Part shown: positions 11,575-24,620 of the stretch, one piece after another | Layout of the letters: each line of letters begins with the position of its first letter | Numbering within the stretch: position 1 is the first letter of the stretch | Source of the DNA: Bryum argenteum | Lineage: Eukaryota > Streptophyta > Bryopsida > Bryales > Bryaceae | Direction: 5' to 3' | Length of the DNA: 64,000 bases | NCBI GenBank assembly: GCA_037043015.1 | Contig: CM073321.1 | Location: forward strand, 18,535,001 to 18,599,000 | The notes under the pieces: model-generated | Seen by the model: the letters and a program-made list of their open reading frames with translations, nothing else | Database searches by the model: none | Told to the model about the DNA's origin: nothing | Translations under genes and position numbers: made by a program

Positions 11575-13067
11575 AAAACAAAGGACCAGAAGGATCCCGC
11601 TAACACCCTCCCAGAGCTGCTGTGGCGCAGGTCAGGCTCACACTCAAGGTATTCCATAAAAAAAAAGGTGACACCGCAATCTACTGGACATCTCCTTGGC
11701 GGCGGCAGCCAAAGTGAAAGGCAAGGTCTGAATTGGGTAGCTCCTGTTGCAACAGGAGGACGCCGTGCCGAAGACGGAGAGCCAGGAGAACAGATTCAAC
11801 ACCATGAATTTTACGGGAAAGAGAAACAAGAAAGACCAATCGAGGGATCCTGTGATCATCGTCCCAGAGCTCCGGTGCCGCAGGTCAGGCTCACAATCGA
11901 GGAATTCAATCCAAAAAAATAAATTAGATACTGCGATCTCCTTAACATCTCCTTGGCCGTGGTTGCAAAGTCATAGGCACGGCCCGATTGGGGTAGTCCC
12001 GGCCGCAACAGCAGAACTGCAGGACGCCGTGCCGAGGACGGAGAGCAAGGAGAACGGATTCAACACCTAAAATTTCACGGGATCACGGGAAAGAAAAACA
12101 AGAAGGACAAACGAGGGATCCTATCAACACCCTCCTAGAGTTGCCGTGCCGCTGGTCAGGCTAGCAGACAAGGAATTCAATCAATTGAAATAAAACACCG
12201 CGATCTCGAGGACATCTCAATTCAATAAAAAAAAAAATTAAAAAAAATTGGAACCACAATCTCCTGGTTATCTCCTCGGTTGTGGCGGCCAAAGTCATAG
12301 GCAGGGCCTGATTGAGATACCCCCGGCCGCAACAACACAACTGCAGGACGTCGCGCCAAACACGGAGAGCAAAGAGAACAGATCAACAGCAAAAATTACA
12401 CAGGAGCAAGAAACTAGAAGAACCAAACGAGGATCCTGTTATTGCTGTCCTAGAGCTGCGGTGCCGCAGGTTAGGCTCACAATCAAGGTATTCAATAAAA
12501 AAAAAAGGTGACAGCGCGATCTACTAGTCATCTCCTCGGCTGCGGCAACCAATGTGAAAGGCAAGGTTTGAATCGGGAAGCTCCTGTTGCAACGGGAGGA
12601 CGCCGTGCCGAAGACGGAGACCCTAGAGAACGGATTCAACACCAAGAATTACACAGGAAAGAGAAACAAGAAGGACCAATTGAGGGATATTGTGATCATC
12701 GTCCCAGAGCTGCGGTGCTGCAAGTAAGGCTCACAATCAAGGCATTCAATCAAAAAAAAAAATTGATACCGCGATCTCCTTGACATCTCCTCGGTAGTGG
12801 CTGCAAAGTCATAAGCAGGGCCTGATTGGGATAGCCCCGGCTGCAACAGCACAACAGCAAGACGACGTGCTGAAAACGGAGAGCCAGGAGAACAGATTCA
12901 ACACGTAATATTACATGGGAAAGAGAAACAAAAAGGACCACTCGACGGATCCTGTGATCACCGTTTCAGAGCTGCGGTGCCGCAGGTTAGGCTCACAATC
13001 AAGGAATTCAATAAAAAAAAAAATGTGATACCGCGATCTCCATGCCATCTCCTCGGCTGTGGCCGCC

Positions 13068-14360
13068 TGTCGCGCACCTCTCCTTGAGGAGTGCCCGCAA
13101 CACCAAGGGCCCAAGGGGGACACCGGAGTGACGCCCGGGCCTTGGGGTGCCAAGGTGAAGGGAACCTAAGTGGGCCTAGTGTGGGAGAGGACCCCGGGCG
13201 TTGGAGACGCCTCTCACCCACGGAGACTAGGAGCCACGACGGAATGGACATGAGATTATGGAAGCTCATGTTGCCACGATTCCGGGATGCTAAGGAGCAC
13301 CTCAGTTGGAGGTGTGAGCTAAAAGTTATGGGAGTTGGAAGATTGTGGGACTAAAGTGAGTGCTGTCCAGGGACAGTGCTGGACTGGGAAGCTGGCCCGG
13401 GACTCCCGAATCTTCAGAGGGGCATAACTCCCTCAATACTTGTCGGAATGAGGCAAGTAAGGTGTCTATCGGCATCTACTTGACGAGTAGATGTCGATAG
13501 AGTGGTCGCTCGTCGCGTTTGGATGCGGGACGAGGTAGATACGAGCCCTGGAAGGTTCGGGAAGTCTCCCGGGGCCTTCCAGCGGCTAAGGCATTGGGAG
13601 ATTGGGTGGTCTTCCAAAACTAAGAGGTGTGAGGGTCCAGCCCTTCACCTAGGACCAGGGGCTGCCGAATCCCACAGAGTATACTATGGGGAGGGCTGGT
13701 CTCCTCCCCACTCCCATGGTGCCTTGGTGGTGACCAAGGTGGGAGTCCCAGTGGTGTGGCTAGTGTTGGGGCCTCACCATGGGGACTCCCAAGCCAAGGT
13801 GAGTCCCAATGGGTGGAGCTAGTGTTGGGGCTCCACCATGGGGACTCAAAGTGCAAAATGAGGCACGGTGGGTGGAGCTAGTGTTGGGGCCTCACCACGG
13901 TGGCTCATAAGGACAAGGTGAGTCCCGGTGGGGAGCTAGTGTTGGGGCTTCACCACGGGGGACTCATATAGGCAAAATGAGGACCATGAGTGCTACCGAT
14001 GTGGGGTGGTGTCTCACCGCCGGCGTTGTGATTACTTGGTGGCCTTGGGGTCACCATGGTGGTCATGGGCGGTGGTGAGGAGACACCACCAAGTGCGGTT
14101 AGGCCGAGTGGTATGGGAGTGCCACCAAGTTGGGCCTTGGACATAAGTGGAAGTCTGCACCTAACCATTGGCTACCTACGAAGGGGTTGAGTCCCGGTTG
14201 CATGAGTAGGAGGGATTGATAACCAAGCGGTGAGCTTGGTGGTTGGTATGGAGAGCTAACTTTGTGCATGTGGGGGATGTGCAGAGTTAGCGCTCGTGAC
14301 ACTTGCTAGAGTTGGGAAAAAGTTGGTGTAAGCCAAGGTGAGCTAGCAAGGGTTGCGACA
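13068..14360 (+). repeat. 5' LTR of the chromovirus
   Basis: A 1293-bp LTR beginning TGTCGCGCACCTC and ending GGGTTGCGACA. It is nearly identical to the 3' copy at 19829-21125 and to the LTRs at 54736-56028 and 61499-62792 in reverse. It contains an imperfect tandem section with 'GGAGCTAGTGTTGGGGC' repeated about five times (around 13760-13960). Confidence 0.95.
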
Positions 14361-14362
14361 CT

Positions 14363-14377
14363 TGGTATCAGAGCAGG
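14363..14377 (+). other. Primer binding site (initiator tRNA-Met type)
   Basis: TGGTATCAGAGC, complementary to the 3' end of plant initiator tRNA-Met, lies two to three bases after the 5' LTR. The same site appears in the other elements of the window (near 47497, and reversed near 44604, 54724 and 61487). Confidence 0.9.
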
Positions 14378-17300
14378 CTTTTAGTACCCAAGTGCAAAGT
14401 TGTGAGGGAGCAATGGGCAAGAAGAAGACCATTGAGGGTGATGAGCCTGGAGTTTCCAAGCGGCCACGCACGAGGGGGAACAAAGACCCCGATCCTACAA
14501 GTGAGGCTCATTCTCATGACTCCAATGAGCAAGCTGCCACTAGTGAGGGCAATGAGCAAATGGAATTGTCACTTCAAGAGGAGCCCTTGGGTGAAGAGGA
14601 GCGCTCTAGGTCGAGACGCCTAGAGTCTTCCCAAGGGGTGGAAAAACAAGATCCTCAATTGGCTTTCCAAATGAGAATGCTTGAGTTCATGGACTCCGTG
14701 AATCAAGAGCTCAAGCGTGGGAAGGAAGAAAGGGATCGCCAAGAGAGGTTGATTGAACACCTCATGATGCAAGGGTCCCGACCTTCATCTTCCACCAAAA
14801 AGTTGGCTAAGGTAAACATGTCAAGCACCTTCTCGGGACTTGGTAAGGCAAGGAAGGTGAAGGAATTCCTTCTTGAGATGGATAACTACTATGATGTCCA
14901 AAAGCCGGATGAGGAAGACAAGGTTTCCATTGCGGTGACATTTCTCAAGGATCATGCTCTTCAATGGTGGACAAGCAAAAAGGAGCAAGAGCCGGAGTTG
15001 GTGGCAAACTTGACTTGGGGTGGCTTCAAAGACTTGTTGAGTGAACGCTTCACACCGTATCGGGAGTTGAGGGAAGGCATGAACTTGGTGCAAATGAGGC
15101 ACACTGGGTCTCTCAAGGCCTATGTGCGTGACTTCAATGCCCAAATGAATGCCACACCCAAGATGGATGAGCTCTCTAAGAAGTGCATCTTTTTGGGTGG
15201 GCTTCAAAAGTGGGTGGTGGATGCCTTGTTCAAGTTCCCAAAACTTCCTGAGGATGTGGCGGGCATCATCAAGATTGTTGAAAGGATTGAGGTGATGGAC
15301 CCGAGAGGAAGTCAAGTGGCCCCTCTCAACAAAGCGGATCAAATAGGAATGCGGCTCGAGGCAAAGAGCGCAAGAAGTTTGGCTTTGGCAACAAACACAA
15401 GGGACAAGTGGATGGTGGAGCCTCTAACAAAAGGGAACACCAAGGGGGAAAGCCATCTAAAGGGGGAGACAAAGGTGATGACACCAAGGCCAAGAGGTGC
15501 CATGGTTGTGGCAAGATTGGCCACTTCATTGCGGAGTGCCCCGACAAGAAGGTGAGTACCATTGCAAGTCTTGCTTGTGTTGAAGACCGCATACTAGAAG
15601 GAGGTTTTGTGGCCAAGGCAAGTAGCCTCAAGCCAAGGCCGGGCCTCTTGTTTCTTGAGGCCCAAGTGAAGAACAAAGATGTCTCATGTTTGGTTGATAC
15701 GGGGCAACGCACTCCTTCATGAGTCCCAAACTAGCAAGGGAGTTGGGCTTGCCACCGCAAAAAAACAAGCAAGCCCATCAATGTGCGTTTTGCAAAGGCG
15801 AACCGCACAAGACGGAGGAAGTGGCGTTGCAAGTGACCTTGAAGTGTGGGACATTGGAGTTTGTTGAGAATTTCACATTATGTGAGATGGATAAGGTAGA
15901 CCTCATCTTAGGGATACCTTCTTTGAGGCGCACACACAGTGGATGTGAGGCGCAAGCCAAAGACGATTAGTGGTGCGCCGTGATGGCAAGGAGTTAGTGT
16001 TGAAGTTAACTCGTGGCCCTTCAATAGCGGGGGCAAATTAAACTTGGTCTCTTTAGACCAAATGTTGGAACATCAATTTGTGGTGATGGCTCGTGAAGAG
16101 CAACTTGGGCATGAGGGGAAGGGGTGCAACAACCACTTCCCAAAGAAATTCAAGAGGTGTTGGCCAAGTACAAGGATGTGCTTACCAATGAGTTACCCAA
16201 AGAGCTACCCCAAGAAGAGAAGTGGATCACAAGATCGAGGTGCTACCTGGAGCTGAGCCACCTTCTAAGGCACCTTATCGGTTAAACCAAAAAGAGTTGA
16301 TGGAGCTAAAGAAGCAACTAAACGACTTGTTGGAAAGGGGTTATGTGAGACCAAGCAAGTCACCATATGGTGCACCGGTCCTCTTTGTGGACAAGAAGGA
16401 TGGCAAGCTTAGGATGTGCATTGATTATAGGGCCTTGAATAAGGTGACCATCAAGAACAACTACCCTTTGCCTCGAATTGATGATCTCTTTGATAGATTG
16501 GCGGGAGCTAAGTACTTTAGTCGCATAGACTTGAAGTCGGGTTACTACCAAATCCGCATTGCGGATGCGGATGTGGAAAAGACCGCGTGCCGCACAATGT
16601 ATGGGTCTTATGAGTTCCTTGTGATGCCCTTTGGGTTGTGCAATGCACCCTCAACATTCACAACCCTTATGAACACCATCTTTCGAGAGGAAATGGATGA
16701 CTTTGTGATTGTCTACATCGATGACATCTTGGTGTTTTCCAAGACGGCCGAGGAACATGCAAGGCACCTTGAGGCGATACTCATGAAGCTTAGAGACAAC
16801 AAGCTTTATGCTAATGGGGAAAAGAGTGAGTTTGCACAACTTGAGATGGAGTTCTTGGGCCATGTGGTTACCGGAGATGGAATCAAGCCGGACATGAAGA
16901 AGGTGAAGGCAATTCAAGAGTGGAAGCGGCCTTCTACACAAAAGGGACTTAGGTCATTCCTTGGCCTAGCAAACTACTATCGCCGCTTCATACGCAACTT
17001 CTCTAAGATTGCCAAGCCTTTGTCCGACTTGTTGAAAAAGGGGTGAACCAAGTATGGGATGAATTTTGCTACCAAGCCTTTGAGGAACTCAAGAACAAGT
17101 TGTCATCTCCACCAGGTGTTGAAGTTCCCGAGTTTGATAAGCCCTTTGAGGTCCACACGGATGCAAGTGACTTTGCCATTGGAGGCGTCTTGATGCAAGA
17201 TGGTAGGCCAATTGCCTATGAGAGCAAGAAGTTGGATGGGTGTCAAAGGAGATGGCCAACTCACGAGAAGGAGCTCTTTGCGGTGGTGCATTGTTTGAAG

Positions 17301-19828
17301 ACATGGCAACATTACTTGGGGTTGCACAAGACTAAGGTCTACACCGATAATGTGTCTTTGAAGTATTTTGAGACACAAGCACAAATGAGTGCCAAACAAT
17401 TGAGGTGGCATGATGCTTTGGCGCTCATGAATGTGGACTTGATCCACAAACCGGGCCGTGACAATGTGGTGCCGGATGCGCTAAGTAGAAAGGAAGAGTT
17501 TCATGCCATGAGCACCACCCAAGTCTTGCGGCTCATGTATAAGGGTGAAGGCAATTGGGAACGGCGGATAAGAGAGGGGTACATGAAGGACCCCGAGGCA
17601 CAACAAATGCTTGGTGATCTTAGGAAGGGCAAGAAGCTCAAGTTCATCAAGTTGGTGAATGGATTGCTCAAGTATAAGCAAAGTAGGGTGTATGTTCCTC
17701 AAGGCAAGCTTAGATTGTTGGTTTTGAAGGAGGAACATGATAGTCCCATAGCCGGCCATAGGGGAGAAAAGGCTACCATTGCAACGGTGTCAAGGAGGTA
17801 CTATTGGCCGGGGATGAAAGATGACATAACCCACTTTGTGAAGACTTGTGTGAAGTGCCAACTTAACCGGCTTCATATCAAAAGCAAGCGGGCTTGTTGC
17901 AACCGTTGCCAATTCCGCCGGGTCCTTGGCATAGTGTGTCTATGGACTTCATCACAAGCCTTCCCGAGTCGCAAGGGTATGATGCCATCTTAGTGATGGT
18001 GGATCGGTTTAGCAAGTTGGCTCATATGGTGCCAACTAGAGGAACTACTATCGCGCTTGAGACCGCCAAGATCTTTCTCGATGCATGGTGGAAGCATCAC
18101 AAAGTTGCCAAGAGTGATTGTGTCATATCGAGACCCAAAGTTCACAAGTGCATTTTGGAGACACTTCTTTAGGAAGGTGGGAACCAAGTTGACATTTAGC
18201 ACGCCTTTCATCCCCAAACAGACGGGCAAAAGCGAAAGGGTGAATGGGGTCTTGAACCAATACTTGAGGAACTTTGTGAGTGCGGACCAACGTGATTGGG
18301 TAGACTATGTGGGGTTGGCGGAGTTCGATTACAATGCGGCCACACACTCGGCGACTAAGGAGTCACCTTTCAAAGTGGCCTATGGAGTGGAGCCACTCCA
18401 ACCTCGCTGACTTAGCTCTCGAGGGGGCACATTCAACACCGTAGTTCAACCAAGATGGTGAAGACTTGGCCAAGAAGCGGGAACATATGTTGGAAAAAAC
18501 CAAGTTGTTGTTGGAGAAGGCAAGAAGGCGCTATGAGAAGCAAGTCAATGCCGGAAGACGTGAAGTGGAGTATGAGGTGGGACAAAAGGTGTTGTTGAAT
18601 GTGAAGAACTTCACCATGCCCGAAGGCCTCACTCCAAAGTTCATGTCCAAGTTTGCGGGTCCGTTTCCCATTGTGGAACGGGTGTTCAAAGATGTGTATA
18701 AGTTGGAGCTACCACCCGAGATCAAAGTGCATCCAACATTCCATGTTTCATTGTTAAAGCCGTTCAAGGAGGATACCTTGTGGCCGGATCGCAAGCAAGT
18801 GATTCGGCCACCACCAGAGTTGGTTGGACAACATTTGGAATATGAGGTAGAGGCCATCCTCAAGAGTAGGAACCTCAAAAACAAGAGCAAGGAATACCTT
18901 GTGAAGTGGCGAGGATACCACGAGAAAGAAGCAACGTGGGTGGCGGCAAAGGACATGGTGAATGCTAAGGAGGTGGTGGAGAACTTTGAGAAGAATAGGA
19001 GCTCCAACAAGAAGCAACGTAGGCATTGATGAGGACATCAATCTCCGTAGTGGGGGAGGATGACTTGTAGCTTGGGCGTAGATCCACAACACTTGTACTT
19101 GTTCTTTGGATTTGGCAATAAAGTTTGGCTTTGGTGTGTGCAAAGAGAAGAGTATGAGATGGAGTCCTAGTCTTGTACTTGTGCTAAGTTGGTGGAAGAG
19201 GGGGAATAGAGATGTGAAACCGAGTTGGGAAGGCCGAGTAATGGGGACCAAGGCTAGGAGAAAGAGTGGATAAAACCATGAAGTCCCTTGGCCTTGGGCT
19301 TGTCCGGGCGGGGACAAGGTAATGGCGCGTGCTCATAAAAGCGCCACTCCCACAAACTAGTGCAAGCTAGTGCATGGGAGTCATGAACCCATGCCTTGAA
19401 AGAGATAGTGGGATCCGAGTTGGGCGGAACTTGGCATTACCCCCGTGCGATCGAGTCGTGGTGTAAAAGCCATCTTGGGTTTGCAACCAAGACAACTTGG
19501 TGGAAGCATTGAGGTCCAGCCTAGTAGTCAAGGAAGAAGTGTTAGGCTAGTGGAGCCTAACTTGGAGAGCCAAGGTAAGGGCAATCCAAGAGGGTCTCAA
19601 AGTAGGTGGGTCTAGAGTAATTTAGTTGCCTTGGAAGAAGTCCACGGTTCTAAATGGACCACCTAGTGACGACACCTTTGAGACTTTGCCAAAGTTTGAG
19701 AGTGCATTGTGGGGGTCGCGCTCTGGTGAAACACAATGCTGCACCAATGGGGATGGCAACCCAAGAGTTGGTGTGACCCACTACAAGTATAGTCGATGAG
19801 GGCATCGACTCCATTAGGTGGGGGTGAG

Positions 19829-21125
19829 TGTCGCGCACCTCTCCTTGAGGAGTGCCCGCAACACCAAGGGCCCAAGGGGGACACCGGAGTGACGCCCGGG
19901 CCTTGGGGTGCCAAGGTGAAGGGAACCTAAGTGGGCCTAGTGTGGGAGAGGACCCCGGGCGTTGGAGACGCCTCTCACCCACGGAGACTAGGAGCCACGA
20001 CGGAATGGACATGAGATTATGGAAGCTCATGTTGCCACGATTCCGGGGATGCTAAGGAGCACCTCAGTTGGAGGTGTGAGCTAAAAAAGTTATGGGAGTT
20101 GGAAGATTGTGGGACTAAAGTGAGTGCTGTCCAGGGACAGTGCTGGACTGGGAAGCTGGCCCGGGACTCCCGAATCTTCAGAGGGGCATAACTCCCTCAA
20201 TACTTGTCGGAATGAGGCAAGTAAGGTGTCTATCGGCATCTACTTGACGAGTAGATGTCGATAGAGTGGTCGCTCGTCGCGTTTGGATGCGGGACGAGGT
20301 AGATACGAGCCCTGGAAGGTTCGGGAAGTCTCCCGGGCCTTCCAGCGGCTAAGGCATTGGGAGATTGGGTGGTCTTCCAAACCTTAGAGGTGTGAGGGTC
20401 CAGCCCTTCACCTAGGACCAGGGGCTGCCGAATCCCACAGAGTATACTATGGGGAGGGCTGGTCTCCCTCCCCACTCCCATGGTGCCTTGGTGGTGACCA
20501 AGGTGGGAGTCCCGAGTGGTGTGGCTAGTGTTGGGGCCTCACCATGGGGACTCCCAAGCCAAGGTGAGTCCCAATGGGTGGAGCTAGTGTTGGGGCTCCA
20601 CCATGGGGACTCAAAGTGCAAAATGAGGCACGGTGGGTGGAGCTAGTGTTGGGGCTTCACCACGGTGGCTCATAAGGACAAGGTGAGTCCCGGTGGGGGA
20701 GCTAGTGTTGGGGCTTCACCACGGGGACTCATATAGGCAAAATGAGGACCATGAGTGCTACCGATGTGGGGTGGTGTCTCACCGCCGGCGTTGTGATTAC
20801 TTGGTGGCCTTGGGGTCACCATGGTGGTCATGGGCGGTGGTGAGGAGACACCACCAAGTGCGGTTAGGCCGAGTGGTATGGGAGTGCCACCAAGTTGGGC
20901 CTTGGACATAAGTGGAAGTCTGCACCTAACCATTGGCTACCTACGAAGGGGTTGAGTCCCGGTTGCATGAGTAGGAGGGATTGATAACCAAGCGGTGAGC
21001 TTGGTGGTTGGTATGGAGAGCTAACTTTGTGCATGTGGGGGATGTGCAGAGTTAGCGCTCGTGACACTTGCTAGAGTTGGGAAAAAGTTGGTGTAAGCTA
21101 AGGTGAGCTAGCAAGGGTTGCGACA
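19829..21125 (+). repeat. 3' LTR of the chromovirus
   Basis: A 1297-bp LTR with the same TG...CA ends as the 5' copy, followed by the CCGCC target-site duplication and then the tandem-array sequence AAAGTCATAGGCAGGGCC. Differences from the 5' LTR are few and mostly one-base length changes. Confidence 0.95.
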
Positions 21126-22915
21126 CCGCCAAAGTCATAGGCAGGGCCTGACTAGGGTAGCCCTGGCCGCAAGAGCAGAACTGCACGCCTCCGTGCCGAA
21201 GACATAGAGCAAGGAGAACGGATTCAACACCTAAAATTTCACGGGATCACGGGAAAGAGAAACAAGAAGGACCAACGAGGCATCCTATCAACAGCCTCGT
21301 AGAGCTGCTGTGCCGCTGGTCAGGCAAGCAAACAAGGAATTCAATCAAAAGAGACTAAAACACCGCGATCTCGAGGACATCTGAATTCAATCAAAAAAAA
21401 TAAAATTGGAACCGCGATCTCCTGGTTATCTCCTTGGGTGTGGCAGCCAAAGTCATAAGCAAGGCCTGATTGGGGTAGCCCCGGCTGCAACAGCACAACT
21501 GCAAGTCGTCGTGCCGAAGACGGAGAGCAAGGCGAACGGAATCAACAGCAAAAATTACACGGGAAAGACAAACAAGAAGAACTAAACACGGATCCTGTGA
21601 TCACTGTCCCAAATCTGCGGTGCCGCAGGTAAGACTCAGAATCAAGGTATTCAATCAAAAAAAAAAAAGTGACACCGCAGGCTCCTGGTTATCTCCTCGG
21701 CTGTGCCCGCTAAAGTCATAGTCAGGGCCTCAATTGCAAGAATTACACGGGAAAGAGAAACAAAATGGACCAAACGAGGGATCCTGTGATCACCGTCCTA
21801 GAGCTGCGGTGCCGGAGGTTAGGCTCACAATCAAGGAATTCAATATAAAAGAAATTTAATACCGCGATCTCCATGACATCTCCTCGGCTGTGGCCGCCAA
21901 AGTCATAGGCAGGGCGTGATGGGAGTAGCCTTGGCCGCAACAGGTGAACTGCAGGACGTCGTGCCGAAGACAAAGACCAAGGAGAACGGATTCAAGAGCA
22001 AAAATTATACGGGAAAGACAAACAAGAAGAACCAAACACGGATCCTGTGATCACTGTCCCAAAGCTGCAGTGCCGCAGGTCAAGGCTGTCATATCGGGCG
22101 TGTTGAGGCAATTGGGCGGACAAAACGGACGTACGAGTTGTCCCGGACGGACGGGCGTGCCCGCCCACCTTGTTTGAAGGGGGCGTGTAATTTTTTCATG
22201 GGTAAGAAACTTTGCAGTAAAAAGCCACGTAGGATGTGACGTGTAAGTCCATCGTGGCGTCAGGGCGGGTGAAATTGTGCCATGGCGGGTGAACTTTTGT
22301 TAGGGCGGGTGAACTTTTTAGGGGGCGGGTTACATTGGTGGCGGGGCGGGGAGGGGGGAGGGGGGCGGGTGACTGAGGTGCGGGGCGGGTGAGGGGTCGA
22401 AGGGGGCGGGGGAAGGAGGGGCAGGGCGGGGCAGGGGGGGCAGGGGAGGGGGGGAGGAGGGGTAGGGCGGGGGAGGGGGGGTAGGGCGGAGGAGGGGAAG
22501 TAGGGCGGGGGTAGGGCGGCGGAGGGGAAGTAGGGCAGGGGTAGGGCGGCGGAGGGAGGGTAGGGTGGGTGACAAGGGGGTAGGAGGGGGGGTAGGGCGG
22601 GGGAAGGGGGTACGGCGGGGTACGGCGGGGTACGGGGGGGTTAGGGGTTGGGAATGGGGGGTAAGAGGGGTTAGGGGGGGTAAGGGGGTAAGGTGGGTTA
22701 GGGGGGGTAAGGGGGAGGGATAGGGGGGGGTAGAGGGATAGGGGGGGGTAGAGGGAGGTATAAGGAGGGGGGTAGGGGGAGGGGGGAAAGAGGGGGTAGG
22801 GGAGGGGGAAAGGGGGTGGGAGGTGGGATAGGAGAGGGAGTAAGGACACGTGGTGCGTTTTTTAAATGTTGTTTTAATTTTTTAAATTTTTTTTAAAAAA
22901 ATGTTATTTGAAGAA

Positions 22916-23299
22916 GAATGAAATAACCATAACACTACCTAGTATATTTTCTAGTCTTAATATAAATTGTGATCGTAAAATCAAATATATGATGAAACCA
23001 TTACGATGATAAATTTATTTGTAATATAATATTGGGAAGAAGAATCAAATAAACATAATACTACCCACCAGTACATTCTTTAGTCCTAATATAAATTGAG
23101 ATCGTAAAATCAAATATATGATTAAACCATTAGGATGATAAACTTATTTGTAATATAATATTGGGAAAAAGAATGAAATAAACATAATACCACCCACCAG
23201 TACATTCTCTAGTCTTAATATAAATTGTGAGCGTAAAATCAAATATATGATTAAATCATTAGGATGATAAATTTATTTGTATTACAATATTGGAAAAAA
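22916..23299. repeat. Three 126-129 bp AT-rich tandem repeats
   Basis: Units start with GAATGAAATAAACATAATAC at 22916, 23042 and 23171, with a fourth partial start at 23300. Each carries TAGTCTTAATATAAATTG, GTAAAATCAAATATATGAT and TTATTTGTAATATAATATTG. They form the AT-rich centre of the hAT-like element, between its G-rich and C-rich arms. Confidence 0.9.
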
Positions 23300-23520
23300 G
23301 AATGAATTAAACATAATAGAAGGTGGGATTGGAGAAAAATAGCACACATTTTAAGAATATCATTTTTTTTGGGACGTGGTAGCTCGACTTTGAAATAGAG
23401 GAGGGAATTGGTTTGTAGTGGGGCAATTTTGAATAAGAGGGGGAAATACGGAAACTTCATTTCTCTCTTTCCTTGGATCCCCCCTTGGCTCCTTCTTCCA
23501 CCTACCGGGTATTTTTAAGG

Positions 23521-24510
23521 TAATGAAGTCCAAACATTCCTTACTAAAGCCGAGATTTGGACTTTCCCGGATATAGTGGGAGGAATGTTTGACTTTTCTA
23601 CGATTGTATTGAGTATGCCTTTCCTTCCCTCCTCTTCTATCCCCTCACCCCCCTCATCCTCACCCCCCACCTCATCCTCACCCCCCCCCTCATCTTCACC
23701 CCCCCCTCATCTTCACCCCTCCCTCATCTTTACCCCCCCTCACACCAACCCCCCCTCACCCCACCCCCCCCTCATCCTCACCCCCCTCACTTCCCTCACC
23801 CGCTCACCCTAACTCCCCTCATTCCCCCTTACCATCTCCGCTCTACCCCCGGGTACCCGCCCCCTACCCCCGCGGTACCCGCCCTACCCCCCGATACCCG
23901 CCCTACCCCCATGGTACCCGCCCCCCTCGTAATCCGCCGCTCCTCCCCGTAACCCGCCCCTTCCTCTCACCCACCCCACGTAGTTTTTTGAAAAAAATGT
24001 GCGATCTCTCTCACCAATCTTGTGTTTTGCAAACAAGCATCATTAATGGGACAAAAAAATCCAAACATTCCCTCATTAAAGCCGGAATTTGGAGTATCCC
24101 AGATAAAGTGAGGGAATGTTTGGATTTCCAATGATTGGATTCACCATCATTCCACTCCTCTTCCACTTCCTCCCCTTCTCTCCTCTTCCCTCCCCTTCTC
24201 TCCCCACTCCTCCCTTTCTTCTTTTCTCCTCCCTCCTCACCCGCCCCCTCATCCTCACCCGCCCCCTCATCCTCACCCCCCCTCATCTTCACCCCCTCTC
24301 ACCCCACCCCACCTCCTCCCTCATCCTCACCCCCCTCACCTCCCTCACCTCCTCACCCTCACTCCCCTCATTCTCCCTTACCATCTCCGCCCTACCCCCC
24401 GCGGTACCCGCCGTACCCCCCCCCGATACCCGCCCTACCCCATTGGTACCTGCCATACCCTCCCGGTACTGCCATACCCCCGGTGATCGACCCTCTACCC
24501 CGGTACCCCC

Positions 24511-24551
<41 letters not shown>

Positions 24552-24620
24552 CTAGCCCCCTCCCCCCCCGCGCCCGGTCCCCCTTCCCCCGCCTTAGCCC
24601 CCCTCCTCCGCCCCGACCTC
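23521..24620. repeat. Two ~545-bp direct repeats in the C-rich arm, each with a hairpin
   Basis: CCAAACATTCC...GGAATGTTTG(G/A) hairpins occur at 23528-23593 and 24060-24124, each followed by a CCCCTCATCCTCACC-rich block and then ACCATCTCCGC...GGTACCCGCC (23831 and 24379). The offset is about 530-550 bp throughout, so this is one tandem duplication. The second copy holds the longest C run (24512-24548, 37 C). Confidence 0.85.

Larger units (their letters stand above)
13068..21125 (+). mobile_element. Ty3/gypsy chromovirus, full-length with both LTRs, coding region broken
   Basis: An 8.06-kb element with 5' LTR 13068-14360, 3' LTR 19829-21125, and the 5-bp target-site duplication CCGCC at 13063-13067 and 21126-21130. 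The primer binding site TGGTATCAGAGC follows the 5' LTR and a purine-rich tract precedes the 3' LTR. Parts in order: gag (from about 14413), CCHC knuckle (CHGCGKIGHFIAEC, ~15500), protease region (~15670-15950), reverse transcriptase (~16220-17040, with YIDDIL), RNase H (~17100-17400), integrase (~17700-18410) and a C-terminal chromodomain (~18840-19027), i.e. a Ty3/gypsy chromovirus. The coding region is broken in roughly five to ten places, so this copy is a fossil. The near-identical LTRs point to a recent insertion. Confidence 0.95.

Noticed and set aside
11236-12783. Several 70-230 codon frames in the tandem array and solo LTR
   Set aside because: They cross repeat-unit and LTR borders, recur out of frame between units and show no family resemblance.
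14363-14377. tRNA-Met-like sequence as a tRNA gene
   Set aside because: Only the 3'-end complement is present, directly after an LTR; it is a primer binding site.
22196-22849. Long Pro-rich open frame on the minus strand
   Set aside because: It is produced by the G-rich arm of the hAT-like element; composition alone removes stop codons, and no domain is visible.
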